Below are positions 42,023 through 52,600 of a stretch of 64,000 bases of DNA, in pieces. How positions within the stretch are numbered: the stretch's first letter is position 1; each line of letters starts with the position of its first letter. Source of the stretch: an uncultured bacterium (lineage in GTDB: Bacteria > Patescibacteriota > Patescibacteriia > 2-12-FULL-60-25). Both the position numbers and the translations under genes were made by a program. The stretch is from positions 1 through 64,000 of the forward strand of contig CALFEO010000013.1 in NCBI GenBank assembly GCA_937949995.1, given 5' to 3'. The notes under the pieces are model-generated. The model had not been told where the DNA came from and searched no databases. It saw only the letters and a list, made by a program, of their open reading frames with translations.

Positions 42023-43105
42023 ATGTTAAGAACATTGTCTCGTCTAAAAACGTTTTTAAGAAGGTTGTTTAATCAAGAGATCGTTAAAGAACCGCAAATC
42101 CCCATTCCTTATTCGATATCTAAAAATCAACTTGATTCATTACTAGTAGAATGTGAACAAAGCCTCCGTATTTTAGAAAAAACAGTTCATGACGGTTTTA
42201 AACCCCCACCTGGTGCATACGCCTTTTTTAACCACATCGCTCATGCTCTTTCAAGAGTAAGTGATTTGAAAAAGATACTGGATCGCCTCTTTTTGGAAGT
42301 GCATTCTTTAGTTGTTCTACACGCTCAGCAACAAAAAAGTTTACCCAAGGATTGGCCATGCGGCGTTCCTTTTCCAGAATCTGTTCAAGAAATTTATAAG
42401 AAACATGACCAAGTGAACGGACTAGCTCAATTGGACAGCGAGTCGCTATACATTTTTGGGCAAATACTCCTCGATCAATGGAGTCTCCTAGCAATAGCCG
42501 TAGGTAATATCCCATTAAAAAAAGTTCATCCGTTTGTTGAACTAGTTAATTATCTTGAAGCAAATCCTGATAACTTATTAAAACCTATTTGGGATGAATA
42601 TAGCAATCAAATGTTTTGGCTTCATTTTCAAGTCCGATTTTATAGGAACAGATTTATAGTTCATGCTAATCGACCTTGGCAAAGAGGTACAACGAGATCT
42701 GTATGGGGAGAAGAATATAACCTTCATACGCCTACGCCGCCAGGTTGGCTAGACGATAGTCAACTAGATTCTGACATAAAGGCATTGTTGCCATTAGCCC
42801 CTGCACGAATCAGAGATGCTCAAGATGATTATTGGGAGAAGACTCATGCTGGCAGATTAATCGAAGTTTTGTTTCAAGATATTGGAAATATAGACAAAAA
42901 ATCAGATCGAGAAAAAATCGCTGAACTTTTTGGCAAGAAAGGTGGATCGACACCTACTTTTCAAATAGTTGCAAAAAATCTTCTAGAGTTTGTTCATGGA
43001 TCTACAAGTCTATTAAACACAATAGCAAAGAATAATCTTGCCAACGTGGACTTAGGCATGCCCAATAAAACAGGTCATGCGATGTGGATGGAGAGCGACA
43101 AATAA
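42023..43105 (+). CDS. Hypothetical protein with possible HEPN-like motif, 360 aa
   Basis: First gene of the DNA integrated at tRNA-Ser. A soluble, all-helical prediction. The stretch FRVRFYRNRFIVHANRPW (about 212-230) contains R-x(4-6)-H, the RNase signature of HEPN domains, in a helix followed by a conserved-looking loop; HEPN is a hypothesis. A long C-terminal helical part ends MWMESDK. Lower G+C than the genes left of the tRNA. No recognised family. Confidence 0.6.
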   Translation: MLRTLSRLKTFLRRLFNQEIVKEPQIPIPYSISKNQLDSLLVECEQSLRILEKTVHDGFKPPPGAYAFFNHIAHALSRVSDLKKILDRLFLEVHSLVVLHAQQQKSLPKDWPCGVPFPESVQEIYKKHDQVNGLAQLDSESLYIFGQILLDQWSLLAIAVGNIPLKKVHPFVELVNYLEANPDNLLKPIWDEYSNQMFWLHFQVRFYRNRFIVHANRPWQRGTTRSVWGEEYNLHTPTPPGWLDDSQLDSDIKALLPLAPARIRDAQDDYWEKTHAGRLIEVLFQDIGNIDKKSDREKIAELFGKKGGSTPTFQIVAKNLLEFVHGSTSLLNTIAKNNLANVDLGMPNKTGHAMWMESDK

Positions 43106-43155
43106 AATACCTGATCATTGGTATTCGCGATGACGTGAGATCATTTTCTCTAGAT

Positions 43156-43812
43156 TTATTCCTCAAACGTAATACTTTGAATAATTTGTTTCACCTCGTT
43201 AGAGAGGTTGTCGTATTCAATTTGACCTAAAAAAATATCCATAGCCTTTCCTCCTCCCACAATGATTTGGTAGTTCGTCATAGATGTTCCATCCGGGAGT
43301 TTGTCTGTGCTACTTACTTCATATGCATCGTATCCATCGATTTGTATTGTTTTTAGAATAGTGGATTTAAGATCTTCTTTTTCGAGATTATATTGGCAGG
43401 AAATAAAAAGGGTTCTCGAGTCTGGTCCGATTAGGCCGCCGCTATCTGAGGTTTGGATTTGCTCTTGATTCTCAATTAGCCACTTCTCATTCGTACTTTC
43501 ATCTTCAGGACTTAGAATTTTTGATTCTCCAAGGATGCCATGTACAAGCCAGTCTTTAGGAATCTTAAAAGTGAAATGACAAAGTGTGTTTCTTATCGTT
43601 TTATTTTCAGTAGTTTCTATAAGTTCGTTATAAGGCGCTATGATAGTTGGTGCATTTGTTGAAGATGTAGACGTTGCGAGCTCAGACATCGACGGACTCG
43701 ACGTGTTAGAGTTGGAATTCTCTGATTGTTTCCATATAGCAATGCTTAGCGCGGCTGCGATAAGTATTAATATGCTGAATATGATTACTGATTTTTTTTG
43801 ATATAGGGGCAT
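43156..43812 (-). CDS. Membrane-anchored hypothetical protein, 218 aa
   Basis: One N-terminal membrane helix (VIIFSILILIAAALSIAIW, about 8-27), a Ser/Thr/Asn-rich spacer (about 30-60), then an extracytoplasmic domain with pattern CHFTFKIPKDWLVHG, similar to the 'PsbP-like/SH3-like' small exported domains common in CPR. Two Cys may pair. It is convergent with the previous gene. Function unknown. Confidence 0.65.
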   Translation of the reverse strand: MPLYQKKSVIIFSILILIAAALSIAIWKQSENSNSNTSSPSMSELATSTSSTNAPTIIAPYNELIETTENKTIRNTLCHFTFKIPKDWLVHGILGESKILSPEDESTNEKWLIENQEQIQTSDSGGLIGPDSRTLFISCQYNLEKEDLKSTILKTIQIDGYDAYEVSSTDKLPDGTSMTNYQIIVGGGKAMDIFLGQIEYDNLSNEVKQIIQSITFEE

Positions 43813-44009
43813 ACTTTATTAAGAAGAGTATAAAAAGCTTAGCTATCTGTCAATGTTGGTCAGGAGGCACTTACCCTCCTTGTACTTGTAATAGTATTAT
43901 TTCATTGCTATGCTCTGGGCGCCTGAGATAGTCTTGGGCACGATTTCTCACGGCGCACCGCTTGTGAGAATCATGCGAGTGGAACGTTCTGCACATAGGG
44001 AGGTCTCAC

Positions 44010-45878
44010 ATGGGACACACGATAAGAGCTTTGGTTCTGTTTCTATTGACTCTCGCGGTAGGATGCGGAGACAGTCGAAGGTTGGATAACGAAAAGGTTG
44101 AAACAGCATCGTCCGAGCTTACGACGCTCAGCGACCTGACATACCCGATGTCATCAATGACGTCATGGACTGACGCGAATTACGGCGCTTGTGGCTCAAG
44201 TTATTTCACCGGCAAATGTCATGTCGGAGCCGATATCATGGCTTCATATGGCACGCCTGTGTACGCGATCACCGCTGGAACCCTTGTCGTCAAGAGCGCT
44301 ACACAGGATATAAGTAGCAATTGCAAGTCCTCGGGTTGGGGATACGATTACGGGGTGAGCGATACATGCAACATGGGGCTTCTCGTCCAACACTATGACT
44401 CCAGTGGTCAGCCTTTTGTCTCGGTGTATGGTCATCTGCGGTATGATCCGAACCTTACGGTCGGTACGACCTATACCGCAGGGCAACAGATTGGTGTTAT
44501 CGGACGTTGGTACAATACGTGGAATGAACCAAAGTCTGGCGATCATTTGCATTGGGGGATATTCCCTGGCGCTAAAGCTGACATGCCCTTATCGGGTTTT
44601 GGAATGATGCCTTGTGCTACCTCTCAACCTGCTCAAAGTACTTTTCCGGCAGGTTGTAGCAATAACGGATTCGTGGCGCCCGGAACCTTCATCACGGATC
44701 ATTTTCCTTCAGCAGCGCCAATACCCTTCTCTCATAGTGATCCACCGACAATCTGTGCTAATCAGCCCACTCCAGATGGCTCTTGGTACTACAGCTGCTA
44801 TGAGCAGAGCCTCTTTGAGGAGGGGGAGCCTATCTGGGTTTTGCTGCGGCTGTACGATGTCACGGTCAGTCATCAGTTCAGGGTCAAGGCCTATAAGGAT
44901 GATGTTCATCAATGGGACTGGACAACCGACATGATAAACGTGTCAGGTACATGGCAATACAGCCACTTCTGGCCGGCACTTTACAATTCCACACCGGGCA
45001 AGTGGAGGTTTGACTTGTTCGTTGTTCCTCAGGGTGAGTCGGAGATCTACGTTGATAATATCAGTGTTCGAGTCTTTCCTTGGGGGACTCTGTACGCGCA
45101 AGGAGGCGGCGGTCTGATGTTCGAATACCCCGGCTCGTATTACACTTACGACGGCAACGCTTATACGTGTGCCGCTCCGATTGAAGGAGGTCAGTCTACG
45201 AACTGGGTGTATACCTGTGGCCTCCCTCGTACGACATTCGAGCAGGGTGAGAGGGTGAATGCTCTCGTTCGTCTCGATGACATCCATGCGAATTTCCGCA
45301 TCTCGACAGATGTCTACAAGGACAGCGTCTATCAATGGACTTCTTCCACTGGATGGAACGACGTTGGTCAGTGGGGTTGGTCGTGGTACTACTACCCTAT
45401 GACTATGGAAACCAGTCAGACTGGTAACTGGGAATTTCGTGTATCCGTGGACGAAGGGTACGGTTACCAACTGCTTGATACACTATACTTCACAGTCACG
45501 CCAAATAGCGTCCCGTTTCAGTATGGCGGCCTCGTGACCTGCAAGGGTCCAGTGACGGGTGGCGCTGAGACGAGCTGGGTATATACGTGCCAGAATGCCA
45601 CGGATACCTTCAACATCAACGATCCTGCTATAGGGCTGGTACGAATTGACAATGTCACTTCCGATTTCCGGTGGCAGGTCGTGATTTACGCGAATGGCGT
45701 ATATCAGTGGACATACACTACGGACTGGAACGATGTAGGCGAGTGGGGCTGGGATAAGGCCTTCTTTTGGCAGAATACCGGCTCCGTTTGGCTCTCTGGT
45801 TCCTGGGAGTACAAGTTCTACATAGATACTGGGAGTGGATTCCAGTACGTGGATTCAGCGTACTTCACAGTAAACTGA
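44010..45878 (+). CDS. M23-family metallopeptidase lipoprotein, 622 aa
   Basis: A lipoprotein signal peptide (ALVLFLLTLAVGC, Cys19) followed by an M23/LytM peptidoglycan endopeptidase domain. Zinc ligands are visible: H-x3-D in CHVGADI near 71-75, and H-x-H in GDHLHWG near 188-192; YGHL is also present. From about 240 three tandem ~125-residue beta modules follow (pattern SWxYxC...F..G..(V/A)..L(V)R(L/I)D(D/N)(I/V)...YQW), probably cell-wall or carbohydrate binding. GGAGG precedes the ATG. Base and codon use are far more G+C-rich than adjacent genes and the style is myxobacterial, so recent transfer is likely. Confidence 0.85.
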   Translation: MGHTIRALVLFLLTLAVGCGDSRRLDNEKVETASSELTTLSDLTYPMSSMTSWTDANYGACGSSYFTGKCHVGADIMASYGTPVYAITAGTLVVKSATQDISSNCKSSGWGYDYGVSDTCNMGLLVQHYDSSGQPFVSVYGHLRYDPNLTVGTTYTAGQQIGVIGRWYNTWNEPKSGDHLHWGIFPGAKADMPLSGFGMMPCATSQPAQSTFPAGCSNNGFVAPGTFITDHFPSAAPIPFSHSDPPTICANQPTPDGSWYYSCYEQSLFEEGEPIWVLLRLYDVTVSHQFRVKAYKDDVHQWDWTTDMINVSGTWQYSHFWPALYNSTPGKWRFDLFVVPQGESEIYVDNISVRVFPWGTLYAQGGGGLMFEYPGSYYTYDGNAYTCAAPIEGGQSTNWVYTCGLPRTTFEQGERVNALVRLDDIHANFRISTDVYKDSVYQWTSSTGWNDVGQWGWSWYYYPMTMETSQTGNWEFRVSVDEGYGYQLLDTLYFTVTPNSVPFQYGGLVTCKGPVTGGAETSWVYTCQNATDTFNINDPAIGLVRIDNVTSDFRWQVVIYANGVYQWTYTTDWNDVGEWGWDKAFFWQNTGSVWLSGSWEYKFYIDTGSGFQYVDSAYFTVN

Positions 45879-46228
45879 ACTTTCGTTAAAAACGCGACTC
45901 ACGGTCGCGGTACTCATAGGCACTGTCATGTGAGTCGTTCTCAGGCAGTGCTTTTTATTTTCTAAAGGATGCGAAATTTTTTTATAATTCCTAAAGGCTG
46001 TTTTCCTTTAATTTTTTAGGGCCTTGGGATAGTACCGGCCTTTCTTCTATTATGCTAACTGTAAAGGGCAAGCGTTGGGTTTATGGTGAATAATTAGACA
46101 TGAAAAGCTATCCGACCAATTAAATTTCACAAACATAAAAACCCACCTCTATATGATGGGCTTTGTATATCCTTAAAAAAATCGATTTCCGCGTAAAGTT
46201 GAACCTCAATAAAAAATGTACGAATCTC
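45879..46228. other. Intergenic region after the M23 gene
   Basis: A GCACTG...CAGTGC hairpin followed by TTTTTATTTT (about 45918-45960) is a likely terminator. A 'aaaacccacc...gatgggctttg' hairpin lies near 46137-46168. No gene seen. Confidence 0.5.
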
Positions 46229-46280
46229 TCCCTCTCTCTCCGCCATGATAACTTAGTATCGGCAGACCCGAATGCCTCAA
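46229..46280. other. Attachment-site repeat, right copy
   Basis: Carries the last 18 bases of tRNA-Ser plus TGA (46229-46248) and the same 26-bp block (46255-46280) as next to the tRNA. It marks the junction between two integrated elements. Confidence 0.75.
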
Positions 46281-46370
46281 AGCGTTCGAGGTTTGTGCGA
46301 AACGGTTGTGACCAATAAAACCACCTGAAAGGGTGGTTTTTTGTATGTGCGTATATTATTTTCGAGGATC

Positions 46371-47285
46371 TTATATATTTTTTTTTACCCCTCGATTTGC
46401 ATTTCTTGAAGCGATTTCAGGTACGCCTGGTCCTGGTGCAATTATTGTTTTGATTTTTACATTCTTAAGTTTACGTACGAGCTTAGCCATAGATTCGCCG
46501 GTTTTCTTACGTTCTTCGAATAAATTTGCGATTTCATCTCCTGATATAGTCGTGCCTTCTTCTGCTACAAGTAGGGTGTCTACTTTAAATTGGGCATCCT
46601 CTTCGCTATTAGTGCCCCTCATGGAATCAATCAACTTATCTGGATTCATATTTTCGAGTAGTGTTTGCATTCCAGCACCGTGTACATGCCCAGCTTTAAG
46701 GCGGTCAATTTCGCCACGTTTTATTGCAAATGAGAACTCATCGTAATCTTTAAATAGAATATGGAAGTAATTGTAATTTATTACCACATTGCAATCTTTT
46801 TTCATTTGAAAATGAAAATGTGGCACCTGGCCTTTATATTTGTCTTTGTGCCCCTGCAAGTCACCGTATGAACAAGAGAATGACCATTCGAGATTCTTAT
46901 AGCGAATAGTGGTTTCTATAAATTTTTTTGAAGATTTTTCTTCTACGAGATCGTTGATATTCCGTATTGGCACATCCGTATTAGCAACCCAACGTAGATA
47001 CGCATCTAGCTCATGATAACTTTTTTGATTAAATAGGATTTCGAAATGCTTCTTTTTTAATCCGGGAGCCTTCCACAGTAACCAGTGAAAACAGGGTTTT
47101 TTTTGAGAAAAGTGTGTGAGGGGGTTTTTGCAATAAAAACATTTGCCTTCTGCTAGAGATTCTTTCAGAGACTGAAAGTCTTTTGCATCCCGCTCGGCTT
47201 GTATCGCTGCATTTTCTTGAATTTCTGCAAGAGGAATTTTATTAAGATATTCGTTATATCTTTTAATACGATCTTCGTTGTTCAT
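46371..47285 (-). CDS. Hypothetical protein with Cys/His cluster, 304 aa
   Basis: A C-x2-C...C-x-H cluster (CFYCKNPLTHFSQKKPCFHW, about 49-68) suggests a zinc site in an otherwise unknown protein. The middle contains FHFQMKKDCNVVINYNYFHI, and the C-terminal ~90 residues are helical (DTLLVAEEGTTISGDEIANLFEERKK). It lies between the att copy and the recombinase gene, so it may be an accessory or regulatory gene of the element. Confidence 0.6.
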   Translation of the reverse strand: MNNEDRIKRYNEYLNKIPLAEIQENAAIQAERDAKDFQSLKESLAEGKCFYCKNPLTHFSQKKPCFHWLLWKAPGLKKKHFEILFNQKSYHELDAYLRWVANTDVPIRNINDLVEEKSSKKFIETTIRYKNLEWSFSCSYGDLQGHKDKYKGQVPHFHFQMKKDCNVVINYNYFHILFKDYDEFSFAIKRGEIDRLKAGHVHGAGMQTLLENMNPDKLIDSMRGTNSEEDAQFKVDTLLVAEEGTTISGDEIANLFEERKKTGESMAKLVRKLKNVKIKTIIAPGPGVPEIASRNANRGVKKNI

Positions 47286-47377
47286 ATGGTTTACTTAGCC
47301 TAATAACAACGAAAATACAAGATGGCAAATTTAAAAAATCTATTTTAATCTTCGGATGCTGACAATAAATCAGGACG

Positions 47378-48715
47378 TTATTTCAATAACCTTATCCTCT
47401 TATTCTCATACACCAATCTACTCCTCAAGTTCCCCAATAGCTCTCGCTTCTCCGTCACAGTCCCTTCTTTGAGCAAATACTTCACATAGGTTCGAATGTT
47501 CACCTCTGCCTCTTTTGGATCTTGTTTTCCTTTTCCACCAAGTACGACGCTTTGGAATTTATTGTAGCGTTTTATCTCTTCCTCAAGTTTGTGGCGCATG
47601 CCCAACTCGTTAATATTGACCTGATCCATGATTGTAAATAGTTGAGTAATCAAATCTTCCTCGCGGATGTATTGGTTTTTGCAATTACGATCCCTGGCTC
47701 GAGAGCATCCGTAGTAAACATATTTTGCAGTAGTACCATCTTTAAGTTTCTTGTATTTTTCTTCTGCGCTGATGCCCGATCCGCACAATCCGCAAGTAAA
47801 TAGTTTCGTGAATGCAAATTCTTTATTTTCACGAACTATTTGATCGCGTTTGAGTTGAGCTTGGGCTTTATCAAATAAATCTTTAGTAATAATTGGTGTA
47901 TGTTTTCCTTGATACCAATTCCCACTTTTTTGCGGTCGCTCGAAGACTCCATAGTACATATGATTATCGAGGATTCGATAGAGGCCACTCAGCGTGAGTG
48001 ATTTATTGCCTCGTGTCTTGAAATTGAGTTCATGTTTTAACCAATTATATATTTTTCTGCCGCTCCAATGTTCATGTGCCATCTTTTCAAAAATTTGTTT
48101 GATTATCGGTGCTCTTACGGGATCAATGATAATTTGACACTTCTTATCCATAAGCCCCTGGTTTAAGTATCCAAGAGGGGCGACACCCGGCCACAAGCCC
48201 ATCTCAACCCTTGTGCGCAATCCACGCTTTACATTCTCACCTCTATGATCATTTTCGAGCTTGGCTGTTGATCCGAGGATCATCAACATAAACTTCTCAT
48301 TCGGTATGTTTGTAAATTTTTGACCATACGTTCGGATCTCTTGAAGATGTCCTTGATCCATAAGGTCAACAATGGCTCCAAGATCTCCGGCATTTCTGCT
48401 TAGCCGATCTGGTGCCCATGTGAGAATTGCATTAAATTTACCCAATCGGATATCTTCAAGGAGCTCGTTATATACCTGGCGCTGTCCAGTTGATTTGGCG
48501 GAGTGACTCTCGCGTCGTATTTCAATAATATCCAAATCCTCGCGTTCTGCCAGTTGAAGCATCTCTTTGATTTGAGAATCGATGGATAGCACCTGCCGTT
48601 CTTCGGATTCGGTGCTTTTCCTCGCATATAAGCAATATCTTATTTGTATTGGTTTTTGTTCGGTTTCTGTGCGAGTTGGTGCCCCTTTGGGTCGTGGGAT
48701 AGTTTTGGTTATCAT
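47378..48715 (-). CDS. Large serine recombinase (integrase)
   Basis: 445 residues. The N-terminal resolvase domain has catalytic Ser34 in YARKSTESEERQ, and the usual arginines in SAKSTGQRQ and WAPDRLSRN. The recombinase domain (GLRTRVEMGLWPGVAPLGYLN) and zinc-ribbon (FTCGLCGSGISAEE...YYGCSRARDRNC) follow. Large serine recombinases integrate phages and ICEs at specific att sites. Its position 1 kb from the duplicated tRNA-Ser end makes it the probable integrase, though LSRs use tRNA ends less often than tyrosine integrases. The C-terminus is short for a phage LSR but complete in outline. Confidence 0.9.
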   Translation of the reverse strand: MITKTIPRPKGAPTRTETEQKPIQIRYCLYARKSTESEERQVLSIDSQIKEMLQLAEREDLDIIEIRRESHSAKSTGQRQVYNELLEDIRLGKFNAILTWAPDRLSRNAGDLGAIVDLMDQGHLQEIRTYGQKFTNIPNEKFMLMILGSTAKLENDHRGENVKRGLRTRVEMGLWPGVAPLGYLNQGLMDKKCQIIIDPVRAPIIKQIFEKMAHEHWSGRKIYNWLKHELNFKTRGNKSLTLSGLYRILDNHMYYGVFERPQKSGNWYQGKHTPIITKDLFDKAQAQLKRDQIVRENKEFAFTKLFTCGLCGSGISAEEKYKKLKDGTTAKYVYYGCSRARDRNCKNQYIREEDLITQLFTIMDQVNINELGMRHKLEEEIKRYNKFQSVVLGGKGKQDPKEAEVNIRTYVKYLLKEGTVTEKRELLGNLRSRLVYENKRIRLLK

Positions 48716-48910
48716 ATAATCATATTGATGACGCCAGGGCGGTGGGGCGTCTAGGATGGTTAAAAATCCAAAGATCCCCCAATATTCCTAGGTTTTTGAT
48801 TTATCGGTAGTAACTTAATAAATCGGACGTAGTGGCTAAGTTCAGGAAGTGAGTATATTTGTGAGATTTTTTTCTTGATTAAATAAAATAAGTATGTAAA
48901 TATTTAACGC

Positions 48911-49606
48911 ATGATAACTGAAATCAATGCGAGTAAATTTTTATTAAATTTTTATAAAGAAAAAAAGATACTAATTGACTTTATAGGTTTTCTAGGTTTA
49001 GTTTCAGCCTTATTTCTTCAAATACCTTTTAGCGATAATGGCGATTTAAAAAAGATTCAAGCCATCTTAATCTCTATTTTTGCAATATTTATCACATATC
49101 TTTTAATTGTATTTTGGTTGTTATTAGTAGCTTTTGTGAAAACCAGCCCTAAAGTTAAAATAATAAATTCTTTATTAATATCGTACGCAATAGTTATTTT
49201 CTTGTATTATCTTTTTAAATTTATAATTGGAACATTTCAAAATGAATTATTAGTACTCTTACCTTGGTTTAAGTTAGGTCTATTATTTCTTTTTTGTAGC
49301 TACATGAATGATTTTTTGGGCAAGGTAGCAGCAAATTGGAAACACAGAGAACTTGTGATACTTATACGTGAGGTTTTATGGATCGTGTGCTTATTTGTGT
49401 TTTTAAATTTACCATTTTCTAATAGTAATTTTGACTTTATAAAAAGTAACCTACCATTCATTGGGCTTATTTATTTTGGAATTTTATTGGTTAATATCGT
49501 ACGTGCTTATAAATGGATAACAGCAAGAGCATTTTATGTTATATCATTTCTTATATTCGTGGCGGTCACGTTATACTGGGTTGCTATTAACCGTATAACG
49601 TATTGA
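48911..49606 (+). CDS. Multi-pass membrane protein, 231 aa
   Basis: Six or seven hydrophobic helices, very A+T-rich. No family recognised. It lies 34 nt upstream of the PLD-helicase gene in the same direction, so it may belong to the defence operon, for example as a membrane component, or be a separate unknown gene. Confidence 0.6.
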   Translation: MITEINASKFLLNFYKEKKILIDFIGFLGLVSALFLQIPFSDNGDLKKIQAILISIFAIFITYLLIVFWLLLVAFVKTSPKVKIINSLLISYAIVIFLYYLFKFIIGTFQNELLVLLPWFKLGLLFLFCSYMNDFLGKVAANWKHRELVILIREVLWIVCLFVFLNLPFSNSNFDFIKSNLPFIGLIYFGILLVNIVRAYKWITARAFYVISFLIFVAVTLYWVAINRITY

Positions 49607-49640
49607 TTTTTACCTGCAAATAAGCCACAATATTGGCATT

Positions 49641-52600
49641 ATGCCTATTATTGATAATACAGCGCAAAAGATGCAAGATGCGCTAATTAACGCTTTATCT
49701 AGCGCAGAAACGGTTGATATAGAGGTAGCGTTTTTTTATTTTTCTGGGTGGCAATTACTTGCCAAGCACCTGGAGGATAAAAAGGTTAGGATTTTGGTTG
49801 GTAAGTATATTGATCCCAATGCCATACCGGAATTACTAACTCAAATTAAGCAGGAGGGTGGTAATGTTGAGCTTGATCCCTATCAACCGCGTACAAAGGC
49901 ACCATCAAGAGTCGGTAAGAAGAAAGATTATATAGATGGGTTTATAAAGCTTTCTAATGAATCTGCTTTGATGGATGATACGGATATGCAAGAATCATAT
50001 AGGATATTAGAAAATAAGATTGCAGATGGTACTTTGGAAATTAAACTTACTTCAACTCAAGAACATGGGAAGATGTATATTTTTCATAACAAAAAAGAGC
50101 TTAGTCAAGGTGGTGATTTACCAGGTACTGTTTTTATGGGTTCTAGTAATTTTACGTTTCAAGGTTTAATGAATCAGGGTGAGTTAAACGAAAGATATAC
50201 AGACCAGGAACATTATAATAATTATGTAAAAAAGTTCGATTCTCTTTGGGTGGATAGTAATAATATTGATATTGCAACATTGGAAAATAAAGATGAAATA
50301 CTGGATACCATTAAAAAAGAACTTTGGCTGCATGCCGTACCAAGTCCTTACTCTGTATATTTAAGGGTTTTGCATGAACTATTTGGTTCCGAAGCGAGGA
50401 AAGAGGTTAAAACTCCAGAAAAGATTACCAAGGGTAGATACTTGGATCTGGAATACCAGATAGATGCTATTAAAGCGGTGATGGATAGGCTTAATAAATA
50501 TGATGGTGTTATTCTGGCTGATGTTGTTGGACTTGGAAAAAGTATTATTGCATCTGCAGCGGCTCATAATACGGGTTTAAATACAATTATCATAGCTCCC
50601 CCTCACTTACGGGAACAATGGGAAGATTATCAAGAAGAATTTAAATTACAAGGCGCTAGAGTTTTTAGTTCGGGGGCTTTAGAGGATGTGCATAATCGCT
50701 ATAAAGATAATAATGAACCAATACTTATAATCGTAGATGAGGCACATAGATATAGAAATGAAGATACATATGACTATAGAATGCTTCATCATGTGTGTAC
50801 CAGTCATCCGGATAATAAAGTTTTATTATTAACCGCTACCCCTTTTAATAATGATCCGAAAGATGTATTTGCATTAGTTAAATTATTCCAAATCCCAGGT
50901 CAATCGACCATTCGATCTGTAGATAATTTAAGTTTAAGGTTTAGAGAATTAATTCAAAGGTATAAAAAATTGAACAGAGACAGAGCAAGGGGTTCTATTG
51001 ATCAGGAACATATAGATAAAGAGGCTGATGAAATCTCTATAGAATTGAGGCGTTTGGTTGAGAATATTGTTGTTAGAAGATCGCGTTTAGATTTAAGGCA
51101 AATTACCAGATATAGAGAAAATTTAAAAAAACAAAAAATAGATTTTGCCGATGTAATAGGGCCTGAACTTATGACCTATGATTTAAATGGGTTATTCGAT
51201 TTGTATTTGGATACCTTACAAAGCATTACTGGTGAGAAAAAAGAAGGCGGCTTCATTGGAGCGCGTTACAAACCAACAACATACATAAAAAATAGAGGGG
51301 AGTTCATGAAAGTATATGGTAACTTCTTAGAAGAAACAGATTTGCAGACTGCGCAAACCAACCTGTCCAAGATGATGAAAAGATTGCTGGTAATGCGCTT
51401 TGAGAGCTCGAAAGATGCTTTTAGGTCTACTTTAAAAAATATGATCGCTTCTACTGATATTATTGAGAAATGGTGGAATAATTTGGGCAAGGTTCCAATT
51501 ATGAAAAAGGGACAAATTCCTGATCCGGAGAGTATATTAGCAAGTACAAATGATATTATTGACGAAGAGATAGCTAATCAGACAATGGAAAAAGAGTTTA
51601 CAAAATTACGTGAAAATAAAGGTTTGGTTGTTATTGATAAAGATCATTTAAATGAAAGCTTCATTAAAGATGTTCAGCGAGATCAGAAGTTACTTAAAAG
51701 TATCTATCAAAAATGGTTTGGCGAAGAAGCTGGTGAACTAGTTGAGATGGATCCAAAGTTAGATGAGCTTCAAAGACAGATCCAACTTCTTTTGTCGGAA
51801 TATCCGGAGAGAAAGATAGTTATCTTTTCTACATATGCTGATACTGTGAATTACTTGAATCATGAATTAAGCAAAAGAGGTTTAAAAAGAATGTTGAAGT
51901 ATACTGCTGCAGATTCGAGCAGAGTAATGAAAAAGAGTGTAAGGTGTAATTTTGATGCCGGTTTAAAGGAATCTGAACAAGAAAATGAATACGATGTACT
52001 GATTACTACAGATGCACTCAGTGAGGGCTTTAATTTGCATCGTGCAGGCGTAATTATAAACTATGATATACCTTACAACCCAACGCGTGTAATACAGCGT
52101 ATAGGCCGTATTAACCGTATTAACAAGAAGGTTTTTGATAAGTTGTATATTTATAATTTTTTCCCAACTGAAACTGGAGAATCGGAGATAAAAATACGTC
52201 AAATATCTACTCTAAAAATGCGCTTAATTAATTCTGTGGTTGGTAGTGATACAAAGACTTTAACAGGAGATGAACAATTAAAAAGTTTTTTTAAAGACGA
52301 ATATCAAAAGGCAGAATCAGATAATGAGGTGTTATCATGGGACTCAATACATCGTGAGGCGTATGACCAAGCTAGGAAAGATAAGGATTTGTTGCAAGAG
52401 GCACTAGACATTAAACCACGAAGTAGAGTTATACGCGATGGTCAAGATAAGAATGCATTGGTGGCATTTGGAAAAAAAGGTAACCATTCGTTATTCGCTC
52501 TTAAACATAACGGAGATGCTGAGATTGTTGCGGCAGAAGTAGCTTTGAATTACTTTGCCGCGAAACAGGATGAAAAAGGAAAGGAAGCAGATGAGGAATA

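Noticed and set aside
44244..45470. Minus-strand ORFs opposite the M23 gene
   Set aside because: Shadows of a G+C-rich coding region; the sense frame has catalytic motifs and a lipobox.
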